A stretch of 64,000 nucleotides of DNA from JAPPHA01 sp963662705. Lineage in GTDB: Bacteria; Pseudomonadota; Alphaproteobacteria; Rhodobacterales; Rhodobacteraceae. How positions within the stretch are numbered: the stretch's first letter is position 1; each line of letters opens with the position of its first letter. The stretch covers positions 5,208,001 through 5,272,000 of the forward strand of contig OY759767.1 of the NCBI GenBank assembly GCA_963662705.2. The letters run 5' to 3'. Positions 17,152 through 24,518 of the stretch are shown here, one piece after another. A program made the position numbers and the translations under genes. The notes beneath the pieces are model-generated. The model was not told the DNA's origin. It did no database searches and worked only from the letters and a program-made list of their open reading frames with translations.

Positions 17152-17721
17152 GTTCCCATGCCTCGATCATCTCTCGGAGCGCCGGACGCGCGGCGTGCCG
17201 TCACCGGGAGACCGGGATTCGTGGTTTTCCGAGGCCGTTCCTGGCAGTTCGTCATGTCGCCCCGTTTTGATTCAAAATGGGGCGGAGCGGTCCTGCCACG
17301 GTGACAACCACTGGTTACGCTCCCTGGTTGGGTCAGCGCGACTCAGTGCCCCATTCCGGCCCCGAAGAACATCGTCAGGGGCTGACTATGTTCTGCCACG
17401 ACAAAGAGCAATCGGAATCTCGGTCGCCTGGCCGTTCAAGGCACCCTAATGAGCTGACAGCCGCCAAGGCGGGTGGATGGTCTTTCGAATTGCCGGAACT
17501 CCCTGGACCAGGCAAACAAGCGGCAACAATCGAGTCCCGGCGCGTCCCGTCTTCTCGCGAAGGGCGGGATTGGCCTTTGAAACCCCAACGCCAACCTCTA
17601 CAACGCGATCAGGCGATCCCGACCCGCCCAGACACAGCAGACCAGGCACCCGGACGAGAAAAGAATCCAATTGCCGATACCCCATGCATTCGTTCGTGCA
17701 AACCAGCCGGGACGATCTCAC
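17152..17721. other. Divergent control region between cbiX and the DUF1636 gene
   Basis: 570 bases with no convincing coding frame. It holds the hairpin at 17259-17283. On the minus strand it also has scattered B12-riboswitch-like words: TTAGGGTGCC near 17440-17450, and GGCAGGACCGCTCC near 17285-17300. The invariant core CCCCGCAACTG and a proper AGTCAGGAGACC box were not found in either orientation, so I do not call a riboswitch. Any B12-responsive leader for the operon would be expected here. Confidence 0.4.
17259..17283. promoter_or_regulatory. Strong inverted repeat upstream of cbiX
   Basis: Arms GCCCCGTTTTG and CAAAATGGGGC separated by ATT form an 11-bp stem with one G-T wobble. It lies 108 bases upstream of the cbiX start. 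It could be an operator or an attenuator hairpin. On the minus strand no T-run follows, so it is not a standard terminator. Confidence 0.4.
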
Positions 17722-18117
17722 ATGCCGACAACCGTGATCACCATCTGTGATACCTGCAAGCGAGACGGCTGGGATCCGGAAATCGACACGGTCACTGATG
17801 GAGAGCGCCTCGCCGGAAAGATCGAGAAAAAGGCTCGAGGGCAATCTTCCGTTCGCACGCGCCGGCATTCATGCCTGATGGGTTGCACGCACGGATGCAA
17901 CATCGCGATCCAGGCCGAAGGGAAGTTCTCCTACGTCCTCGGGCGGTTCGAACCGACGGACGACGCCGCAAGCGGCATCGTCGAATATGCCGTGCTCCAT
18001 TCCGAGAGCGGATCCGGACAGGTTCCGTTTCGGGACTGGCCATTGCCAATCAAGGGACATTTCGTCTCGCGGATTCCCCCCTTTTCGTCTGGACCTACCC
18101 GGGACCCGAAGTCTTAG
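17722..18117 (+). CDS. DUF1636 putative metal-binding protein
   Basis: A 131-residue protein matching DUF1636. It has an N-terminal ITICDTCKRDGWDPE (CxxC), a central HSCLMGCTHGCNIAIQAEGK with three cysteines, FSYVLGRFEPTDDAASG and a C-terminal GHFVSRIPPF. The cysteine pattern resembles thioredoxin-like ferredoxins and suggests metal or iron-sulfur binding. The family is commonly found in cobalamin gene clusters, in line with its position divergent from cbiX. Its precise role is unknown. The ATG at 17722 is set by the alignment of the first CxxC; the ribosome site is weak. Confidence 0.8.
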   Translation: MPTTVITICDTCKRDGWDPEIDTVTDGERLAGKIEKKARGQSSVRTRRHSCLMGCTHGCNIAIQAEGKFSYVLGRFEPTDDAASGIVEYAVLHSESGSGQVPFRDWPLPIKGHFVSRIPPFSSGPTRDPKS

Positions 18118-18244
18118 GAACGTATTTTCTCCTTTTGACCGTAATGCAGGAAACCAAGGCTTTCGCGCACAGTATTTCAACGCGTGGCCACACAGTCGTG
18201 ATTCGCACGAAGGGAAGTTGCGTTCAGCTGGCCAGAAACGATGG

Positions 18245-18691
18245 TCAGACGATATCAGTCCAGAGAGCTGCAGGGACGTACCGTGACAGATGTTTCGGAT
18301 TGGTCGTGGCGATGATCACGTCGGCCCGCTCCAGGGTTGCTGCCTGCGCGGCCAAAATCACGTCGCCGTCGAGCGCGGGATCAGGTGCTGTCGGCCGACC
18401 CTGCCGACGCGCTTCAGCCCAGAAGGCAGCGGCCCGGCGCATCGCCTTGGTTTCTATGGGCAGGAATTCGACGTGTTCGATGAATGCGTCGAGCCGTGAA
18501 ATGCCCGCGACTCGACGCGCCCTGATCAGTTCGCGACGCACCTCGTAGTCCGCGATTTCGGGGACAAGCACGGCCGCGCCCTGATCGAGTGCACCCACGA
18601 GCCAACGTCCGCAGGCAGCGGTCGCCGGCGACGCCTTCGGATTCGTGATCAAGCCGAAAGGTCCACTGTCGAGCAGAATCGTACGGCTCAC
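18245..18691 (-). CDS. PIN-domain ribonuclease, VapC-like toxin
   Basis: A 148-residue PIN protein. The first acidic residue is in ILLDSGPFG (about residue 8), further acids lie in VPEIADYEVRREL and DPALDGDVILAAQA, and ATTNPKHL closes the active-site edge. Such proteins are usually RNases of toxin-antitoxin pairs. The GTG at 18691 overlaps the upstream stop by four bases (GTGA); a TTG one codon earlier is possible. The upstream partner is not a normal 80-residue antitoxin but a 388-residue protein, which makes the pair unusual. Confidence 0.82.
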   Translation of the reverse strand: MSRTILLDSGPFGLITNPKASPATAACGRWLVGALDQGAAVLVPEIADYEVRRELIRARRVAGISRLDAFIEHVEFLPIETKAMRRAAAFWAEARRQGRPTAPDPALDGDVILAAQAATLERADVIIATTNPKHLSRYVPAALWTDIV

Positions 18692-19854
18692 CAACTCCGG
18701 CCCTTCAACTCCTCGGGAAAGAGTTTCCGGGCCGATAGCCTTTCCCTGTCCAAGCCTTTAACGAGACTGTCGATGGTTTCCCTTTGTTCGCCACCATCAT
18801 GCTTGTCTACCCAAGTGCGGATCAGCGCGCTAACGGCCTCGGCGCGTTCCCGCGAAGCTCCCCCCTCGCGGGCCAGATTGGCGAGTTCCGGATTCTTGAG
18901 GTATAGGCCGCCCTTTGCGCAGAGCAACCAGATCGCGTTGTCGACGAAAACAACGGGCATGTCGGCGACCGTCGCAATGTCCTGTACTGCCCCCATGACG
19001 GCCAGACACGACGTTGCGGAAGAGTCCTTGGGTGGGGTTCGACCGCTTCTATCGGGCCAGTTCCGGAAGGCAACAAGCCCGAAGGAAGCCACGGCCCTTG
19101 TAAGGTGGCGGTCGGGCTTGGCCACGTCGAAGCCCAGGTTCTTCAAGGCCTCGGCCGCCAGGGTCACCCCGAAGGCCGGGAGCTTGTATTTTCCCCGGGA
19201 CCCCAGGCAAAGCGCCGCCTGTTTCGCGTCTCCTTCGAGATCGCGAACGAGTGAAGTAAAGTAACTCTCCGCCGTGCCGTGAACACGGCTGTGTTCGGTC
19301 AACAGTCGAGCTGAGCCGATGAGATTGACGAGGTCTTTCTCCAGGGTCATGGAACCCGCCTTGCGGTCGAGGAACCAAGGCAAAATGCGGTCGCCGATTT
19401 CCCGGGCCCGCAATTCCGCATACGCCTTCAGGCTGAATTCCGAGAACAGCTTTGGGAGGTCCGACTGAACCCGTTCGATCTTCGACCAGTCCGTGTTATT
19501 CGACAACACGGCCATCAGGAGTCCCTTGAAGGTTTCGTCGTCGCTCCATTCCCGGCCAGCCGCCCTGGCTTCGACCGCGGCAACCTGACCGAGACTGACA
19601 ACCCGGTTGCGCCAGTCCTTGAGAGAAGAGTCCAGACGGGCCTCAATATTCTGCCATAGTGCCAGTGCTTTCACCTCCCGAATCTCGCGCAGTTGCCAAA
19701 TTGTCAATTCATCGTCAATTAAGCTTCTCCGCAATCCAAATACAAGGTCAGGTGCGCGGGTACTGACCTCTGCCCGTGCAAGCAATCGGCTCTTGACGTC
19801 GCCTCCGACGGTCGAATTCGTCCCCTCGTTCCTCGCTTGCGTCGATTCGCACAT
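18688..19854 (-). CDS. Unknown protein with HhH-GPD glycosylase-like core, paired with PIN
   Basis: A 388-residue soluble protein. Residues 105-260 resemble a helix-hairpin-helix DNA glycosylase. Helices with SDLPKLFSEFSLKAYAELRA are followed by KYKLPAFGVTLAAEALKNLG (hairpin, 222-241) and then DVAKPDRHLTRAV, whose Asp248 sits where HhH-GPD enzymes have their catalytic Asp. No CxxC iron-sulfur loop is seen. The last 35 residues (ETIDSLVKGLD...LFPEELKGRSW) look like an antitoxin-type tail. The gene overlaps the PIN toxin gene, so it may neutralise it or form a joint nucleic-acid-targeting unit. The start is uncertain; function is inferred. Confidence 0.6.
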   Translation of the reverse strand: MCESTQARNEGTNSTVGGDVKSRLLARAEVSTRAPDLVFGLRRSLIDDELTIWQLREIREVKALALWQNIEARLDSSLKDWRNRVVSLGQVAAVEARAAGREWSDDETFKGLLMAVLSNNTDWSKIERVQSDLPKLFSEFSLKAYAELRAREIGDRILPWFLDRKAGSMTLEKDLVNLIGSARLLTEHSRVHGTAESYFTSLVRDLEGDAKQAALCLGSRGKYKLPAFGVTLAAEALKNLGFDVAKPDRHLTRAVASFGLVAFRNWPDRSGRTPPKDSSATSCLAVMGAVQDIATVADMPVVFVDNAIWLLCAKGGLYLKNPELANLAREGGASRERAEAVSALIRTWVDKHDGGEQRETIDSLVKGLDRERLSARKLFPEELKGRSW

Positions 19855-20627
19855 CGGCTACGATTGGATGTTGTTTGTCGCCTTCTGCACTCTTTCATCG
19901 GCTTGGTCTTATGTCGTCTTGAGTCCCTGGTGGTTCAGCCGCTTCTGAATGCAGCTCGGATTGTCACTTTCCCGGCTTGCGGGAATTTCGTCGAAGGTTC
20001 AAAGACCAACCCGAAAGCCGAAGTGTTGCGTGAAACAAACAACATGAAACACACGCTGTGCGTTTTTCTTTTGCTGCCGATCATTGTTCAGTTCGGCCGG
20101 CCGGTTTAGACCATCACCGCCTTGGCTCGTGGGGCACTCGCACTACTTCGTTAGTGCCGCTCTTCGAAAACGGGCGGCATGCATCGGAAAGAGTGCAAAG
20201 ATGCGGTTGACAGAGAAAACAAGTGAACCGGCTGAGAGAACACGAGACGGAAGCTACTGGTTTCGCGGATGGTGGATGCTGTATCTGTCCTATCGGGGAG
20301 CGCCTGGCAAGTTGGCTGCACCAAAGTGCAAATTGCCGGGCGCGTGGAAGCGAATTCGGGCAAGAGGCATTAAGGCAATGAGGGCGGCGATTGCCTCTGT
20401 CGAAAGGCCAGGTTCGCGCCTTGGAGCAACATCGCTATTGGGTCGTGGCTTTCGAAGGGCTGTCCAACCATTATTCCAGTTCGCGCTTCGTTCGGAAGCC
20501 GACGCGGGAACTGTCCGGGCGCAGCGAACTTCTGTTCCACCGCCGTTCCCGTTACCTCCAACAGGGTTGCCATGGCAGCAATCTCTTCTTTGGCAATGCC
20601 AGTTTCTGACCTCGGGCCGTTTTCGCC
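19855..20627. other. Intergenic, no gene recognised
   Basis: About 770 bases. Several frames of 70-190 codons exist on both strands, but none has a recognisable domain or a good ribosome site with conserved product. A tiny frame near 20044 (MKHTLCVFLLLPIIVQFG) looks like an isolated hydrophobic leader and has a stop soon after. It separates the HhH/PIN pair from cobC and may contain decayed sequence. Confidence 0.4.
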
Positions 20628-21707
20628 ATGGGCCAGGGTTCTAGACATGTGGCCGTGGCCAACATCCTGGACCCGCGCACCGTTGAGCCCGATACACTTG
20701 CTTACCTCGCGGCAAGACAATTGACCCTGCAGAATTCTTGCGACAAGGGCAGGTATGTCCGGGTTTTTCACGGCGGTGGACCGGACGCAGCAATCGCACG
20801 ACACGGTGGGCACCGGGAGGACTGGATCGACCTGTCGACCGGAATCAATCCCCGCGCCTGGCCGATCCCGACACTCGCCCCCGAGTACTGGACCAGCCTC
20901 CCGGATAAAGATGATTCGGACCGATTGATCGAGGCGGCCCGCCGGCACTTGGGATTCCCCCGGCAAAGCGACGATGTCCTCGCCCCCGGAGTGTCATCCC
21001 TGATCGCACGGCTGCCGTTCATCAAGCCGCCCGGAACGGTCACTATCCGGCGACCGACGTATGGGGAATATGCGTTTGCCTTCACAAACGCGGGGTGGAC
21101 CTGTCGCGAGAATGGAGACACCCAGATCATCGTTCATCCGAACAACCCGGACGGGCGGTTGAGCGACCGTGAAACGATTCAGGCAGGGCACGGCCAACTA
21201 ACGATCATTGACGAGAGTTTTTGCGATACCTGTCCGGATCTGTCACATGCTGAACTTTCTTCGCACGATGGAATTGTCGTTCTCAAGGGAATCGGAATTT
21301 TCTGGGGACTCGCCGGGGTCCGCCTCGGGTTCGCTGTCTGCCTTCGTCCGCTGGCGGGCAGGATTCGGAAGCTGCTGGGACCGTGGCCCGTGTCAGGTCC
21401 CGCCGTTCAGATCGGCTTGGGATCACTCAGCGACGAGGACTGGGTCATTGATTCACGCGAGCGACTCCGGCGCGATGCCGCACGTCTCGATTCGCTCCTT
21501 TCGCGCCATGGGTTTCAATCGGTGGGCGGAACCGACCTGTTTCGCCTGTACCGTGTTCCGAACGCCACCGCCGTCCATGAGTCACTGGCACGCTATCGCA
21601 TCCTGGTTCGCAAATTCGATCACGCAGGCACCTGGATTCGGTTCGGTCTCCCGGGGACGGAGGAGGATTGGTCCCGCCTTGAAGGGGCGGTCGCTTGTTT
21701 GAACTGA
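20628..21707 (+). CDS. cobC: CobC/CobD-like aminotransferase-fold protein lacking the PLP lysine
   Basis: This belongs to the threonine-phosphate decarboxylase family, which makes aminopropanol phosphate for the B12 nucleotide loop. Matching blocks are IDLSTGINPRAWPIP, RPTYGEYAFAFTNAGW, HPNNPDGRLS and IIDESFCDTCPDL, then FWGLAGVRLGFAV. In known members the last block is preceded by SFGK, whose Lys holds PLP; here residue 224 is Ile (GIGIFWG) and the nearest Lys is residue 220. The first 45 residues are not conserved and the true start is unclear. It overlaps cbiB by 13 bases. It may be an inactive paralogue or a mutated gene. Confidence 0.85.
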   Translation: MGQGSRHVAVANILDPRTVEPDTLAYLAARQLTLQNSCDKGRYVRVFHGGGPDAAIARHGGHREDWIDLSTGINPRAWPIPTLAPEYWTSLPDKDDSDRLIEAARRHLGFPRQSDDVLAPGVSSLIARLPFIKPPGTVTIRRPTYGEYAFAFTNAGWTCRENGDTQIIVHPNNPDGRLSDRETIQAGHGQLTIIDESFCDTCPDLSHAELSSHDGIVVLKGIGIFWGLAGVRLGFAVCLRPLAGRIRKLLGPWPVSGPAVQIGLGSLSDEDWVIDSRERLRRDAARLDSLLSRHGFQSVGGTDLFRLYRVPNATAVHESLARYRILVRKFDHAGTWIRFGLPGTEEDWSRLEGAVACLN

Positions 21708-22618
21708 ACGGGTTCGAAGTCCTGCTGCTTGCCTTGCTGCTTGACGCTGCCATTGGCGACCCGGCTTGGATTTGGAGACGAATTTCTCATCCTGTCGTTA
21801 TCATCGGCCGCCTGGTTTCATATCTCGAGTCGACATTGAACACGGGTCAGCGCCGGCGTTTGCGAGGCATCGGCAGTGTGGCCTCGATCGGAATTTCGGC
21901 AATGCTCGTCGGTGAGGCAATTCACTGGCTGCCGGACTACGGGATCGTTGAAGTGCTCGTCGTTTCGGTTTTTCTCGCCCATCGGAACCTGGTCGATGAA
22001 GTGAAAGGCGTTGCCTCAGCACTGCGTAAATCTGTCGTGGTAGGCCGAATCCAGGTCGCCCGCATAGTCGGCAGGGACACGGACGAACTGACGACAGAGG
22101 GAATTGCCCGTGCGGCAATCGAAAGCGCCGCCGAAAACCTATCCGACGGGTTGATAGCCCCGGTCTGCTGGTTCGCGATTGCCGGGCTCCCGGGACTGCT
22201 GCTTTATAAGGCGGTTAATACCGCAGACAGCATGATCGGCTACAAGACCGATTCTCTTGCGGATTTCGGCTGGGCTGCCGCCCGGCTGGATGATGTCATG
22301 AACTGGATACCAGCACGATTGTCCGGCGGGTTGATCGCCTTGGTTCATGTCTCCGGAAGCGCCGTCTCGTGCATGCTTCAGGACGCGTCCCGACATCGTT
22401 CGCCAAACGCCGGCTGGCCTGAAGCAGCAATGGCAGCGGTGATCGGGGTTTCGCTTTCGGGCCCCCGGTACTACGGAGGCGAGTTCCTGGATTCCCCTTA
22501 CGTGTATGACGCCGGGCGCAAGGACGCTTGCCCGAAGGACATTGACGCCGCGGTGCGCGTACTTTGGCGATGCTGGATAGCGCTTGTCATCGCAATCGGA
22601 GGCGTCGTCCTGATCTAA
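21695..22618 (+). CDS. cbiB: Adenosylcobinamide-phosphate synthase CbiB
   Basis: A 307-residue membrane protein with hydrophobic segments near residues 8-20, 62-80, 85-98, 155-172 and 290-306. The family blocks are LDAAIGDPAWIWRRISHPVV, IARAAIESAAENLSDGLIAP, YKAVNTADSMIGYKTD and FGWAAARLDDVMNWIPARLSG. It joins aminopropanol (phosphate) to adenosylcobyrate. It starts with TTG inside the end of cobC, so the two genes are coupled and act in adjacent steps. The gene is also called cobD in the aerobic nomenclature. Confidence 0.93.
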   Translation: MFELNGFEVLLLALLLDAAIGDPAWIWRRISHPVVIIGRLVSYLESTLNTGQRRRLRGIGSVASIGISAMLVGEAIHWLPDYGIVEVLVVSVFLAHRNLVDEVKGVASALRKSVVVGRIQVARIVGRDTDELTTEGIARAAIESAAENLSDGLIAPVCWFAIAGLPGLLLYKAVNTADSMIGYKTDSLADFGWAAARLDDVMNWIPARLSGGLIALVHVSGSAVSCMLQDASRHRSPNAGWPEAAMAAVIGVSLSGPRYYGGEFLDSPYVYDAGRKDACPKDIDAAVRVLWRCWIALVIAIGGVVLI

Positions 22619-22620
22619 GT

Positions 22621-22642
22621 CACCGGACGAGCACGTTCGGTG
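22621..22642 (+). terminator. Hairpin after cbiB
   Basis: CACCGGACG, loop AGCA, CGTTCGGTG: a 9-bp stem with one G-T wobble, beginning two bases after the cbiB stop. The following TGGGTAAGTT is only weakly T-rich, so termination efficiency is uncertain. Confidence 0.45.
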
Positions 22643-22770
22643 TGGGTAAGTTATGGGTATGTTGTAACCATTCTTTCGGAACTATGGATGGATACGTCGA
22701 CATGCGACTCGTGCTTTTTGTGTCCCGGTCCTATCTCCGGTATGCACTTTTCAAACCGGGCATACGAAAC

Positions 22771-22807
22771 TTGAGCGACCGTCAAATGACGCATATATTG
22801 ACGTCAT
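22771..22807 (+). promoter_or_regulatory. Promoter and operator candidate of the RES/Xre module
   Basis: TTGAGC (22771-22776) and TATATT (22794-22799) are 17 bases apart, a good sigma-70 spacing. An inverted repeat ATGACG...CGTCAT (22786-22807) covers the -10, the position expected for autorepression by the antitoxin encoded next. An AAGGAGAG ribosome site follows before the ATG at 22830. Confidence 0.55.
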
Positions 22808-22829
22808 CTGGCGAAACAAGGAGAGTCCG

Positions 22830-23297
22830 ATGACTGCGCTCGACCTCTACAGTGATCCCTCCGCATTGCCGGGCTCCGAGGCCGGCAGGATTGGTATGCT
22901 GCTTGGGCTGAAAGCGCCGCAACAAATTGACGACATCGGCCTCGCCGAACGTGTCTCGAACGGGTTGCGCGTGGCCTCTGCGGAATCCCTGGCCAGTCTA
23001 GTGGGGCGGATGCATGTTGTCGGCCCCCTGATTCCGGAAGCAACGCTGAGGCGTGCAAAAAAGAACCGAAAAGCCCTCTCTCGCGAGATGAGCGAGCGAC
23101 TTTACGAGGTGAGCCGAGTCCTGGATGCGGTGAGTCGGACCTATCACGGGGATAAGGCGGCAATCGCCCGCTTTCTTGAAAAACCACACAGGCTTTTGGG
23201 CGGGCACACACCACTTGAGATGGCGCAGTCCAGTTCCGCCGGAACAGAGGCCGTCATCAATATGCTGCGGCGGGCGGAGGCCGGATTCGCCGTATGA
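22830..23297 (+). CDS. Xre/MbcA/ParS-type antitoxin (DUF2384)
   Basis: A 155-residue antitoxin. An N-terminal DNA-binding region (IDDIGLAERVSNGLRVASAE, LIPEATLRRAKKNRKALS) is followed by the C-terminal toxin-binding DUF2384 part with a helix DKAAIARFLEKPHRLLGG, then HTPLEMAQSSSAGTEAVI. Members neutralise RES-domain toxins and repress the operon. The start is set by AAGGAGAG upstream. The stop overlaps the toxin start by four bases (ATGA). Confidence 0.92.
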   Translation: MTALDLYSDPSALPGSEAGRIGMLLGLKAPQQIDDIGLAERVSNGLRVASAESLASLVGRMHVVGPLIPEATLRRAKKNRKALSREMSERLYEVSRVLDAVSRTYHGDKAAIARFLEKPHRLLGGHTPLEMAQSSSAGTEAVINMLRRAEAGFAV

Positions 23298-23776
23298 CCG
23301 CACATCGGACGCTACCCGAATCGATCACTGCGTTTCGGATTGGCGATCCAAACGGCGAATATCCGATCTGGAGCGATGGGGGCGCACGGACCTGTTCCGG
23401 ACGGTGGCACGAAGCTGGCGCGAGCGTCATTTATGCGTCCGAGCATTATTCGACGGCCATGCTCGAAAAGCTGGTGCATTACGACGGCGAAATGCCCCCG
23501 AACCAGCATTTTCTCGAGATCACGATCCCAGCAGGCACTTCTTACGAAGTCGCAAATGTCGATCTGATCCCAAGCTGGGCCGACCCTGCGGGGGAAACCA
23601 CCCGGAGATACGGGCGGGATTGGTATCGAGAGGCGCGTTCCGCGATCCTGATCGTTCCGTCTGTCGTTGCACGGATGGAGCGCAACATCGTTTTCAATGC
23701 AGAGCATCCCAATGTTTCACAAATCAAGATCGGTCTCGAGACGCCGATCTGGTGGGATGAAAGACTGTTCGGTTAG
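23294..23776 (+). CDS. RES-domain toxin (NAD-consuming family)
   Basis: A 160-residue RES protein. The conserved Arg is in ITAFRIGDP, with GARTCSGRWHEAGASVIYAS, a glutamate-containing helix STAMLEKLVHYDG and a C-terminal NAEHPNVSQIKIGLETPIW. RES toxins paired with Xre antitoxins degrade NAD+ in studied cases; this is family knowledge. Length and motifs are complete, so the module is probably active. It is followed directly by an IS630-like relic on the other strand. Confidence 0.92.
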   Translation: MTAHRTLPESITAFRIGDPNGEYPIWSDGGARTCSGRWHEAGASVIYASEHYSTAMLEKLVHYDGEMPPNQHFLEITIPAGTSYEVANVDLIPSWADPAGETTRRYGRDWYREARSAILIVPSVVARMERNIVFNAEHPNVSQIKIGLETPIWWDERLFG

Positions 23777-24150
23777 ACATTCATAATAACGATTTCCTTT
23801 TTTGCAGCTTCTGATTCCCTTTTTCCATGCCTCCCCGAAATCTTCGGACTTCTTGCTCCATCTGAACGGGCGGCGTCATTGGCGTTGTGATGCTCGATGT
23901 AGTCGTCAATCGCCGTAAAGCACCTGTCGAGCGAATTAATGATCACGTCTTTGAGCCTCACCCTTGGGAGCTTGGAGAAAAAGCCTACGACGGCATTCAC
24001 CCAAAAGGCTGAGGTCGGGGTGAAGTGGAATGTCCAGTAGGGTTGTCCCTAAGCCATGCGTTGACCTCAAAGGACTTGCGGGAAGAGATGTTGTCGAGCA
24101 CAATACGCACCGGAATTTCGGGCTTAATCCCGACAAGAAGTTTTCGGTCA
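23773..24150 (-). pseudogene. IS630-family transposase remnant (C-terminal part)
   Basis: Pieces in different frames line up with the end of an IS630-type transposase: IPVRIVLDNISSRKSFEVNA and WLRDNPTGHSTSPRPQPFG, then NAVVGFFSKLPRVRLKDVII and DRCFTAIDDYIEHHNAN. The LDN aspartate is kept, but the catalytic Glu expected in the NxVExFF motif is Val. Frame changes near 24010 and the absence of the N-terminal half show it is dead. Confidence 0.6.
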
Positions 24151-24193
24151 CGTTAGCGCCTCGTGCGGGAACCTTTCCCGAATTCAGTTGTTT

Positions 24194-24409
24194 TCACGAT
24201 TCCTTTCGACCGCTTTTCATTGCGACACCAAATGCTTCCCGAATTACATTCCGATCGCCAATGTGGTTGCAGAGTATGAGAATCAATCGCGCATTGAGCG
24301 CGTTGCTCTGTTCTTCCGACAGACCGTCGTGCAGACGAATGAGTTCATCATAGAATCCGTCCGGATCATCGATGTTGCCGAACGTGTTCAGAGCGGCCGG
24401 GCTTGCCAT
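24194..24409 (-). CDS. DUF2783 small protein, possible hydroxylase coupling subunit
   Basis: A 71-residue soluble protein with the DUF2783 pattern IDDPDGFYDELIRLHDGLSE then LNARLILILCNHIGDRNVIREAF. The ATG at 24409 is chosen over 24433 for its AGGAGA ribosome site. It is last in the hmgA-fahA-MBL-monooxygenase run, about 110 bases after the monooxygenase. In Pseudomonas putida U the 3-hydroxyphenylacetate 6-hydroxylase has a small coupling protein MhaB next to the flavoprotein MhaA; this gene occupies the same place, but identity with MhaB is my inference. Confidence 0.75.
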   Translation of the reverse strand: MASPAALNTFGNIDDPDGFYDELIRLHDGLSEEQSNALNARLILILCNHIGDRNVIREAFGVAMKSGRKES

Positions 24410-24518
24410 CTTTTTCTCCTGCCTACGAGGCAACCGTCATAACGCCAGATAAAACCCGATTGATCAGGTCGATAAGGGCGAAATGAATCCCTGCCCCGGA
24501 CATGGGCCGCCGTTAACA

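Noticed and set aside
17152..17460. Cobalamin riboswitch upstream of cbiX
   Set aside because: Only scattered similar words; the invariant core and the AGTCAGGAGACC-type box are missing in both orientations.
20084..20644. 186-codon plus-strand frame before cobC
   Set aside because: No ribosome site or conserved motif; composition typical of non-coding GC-rich sequence.
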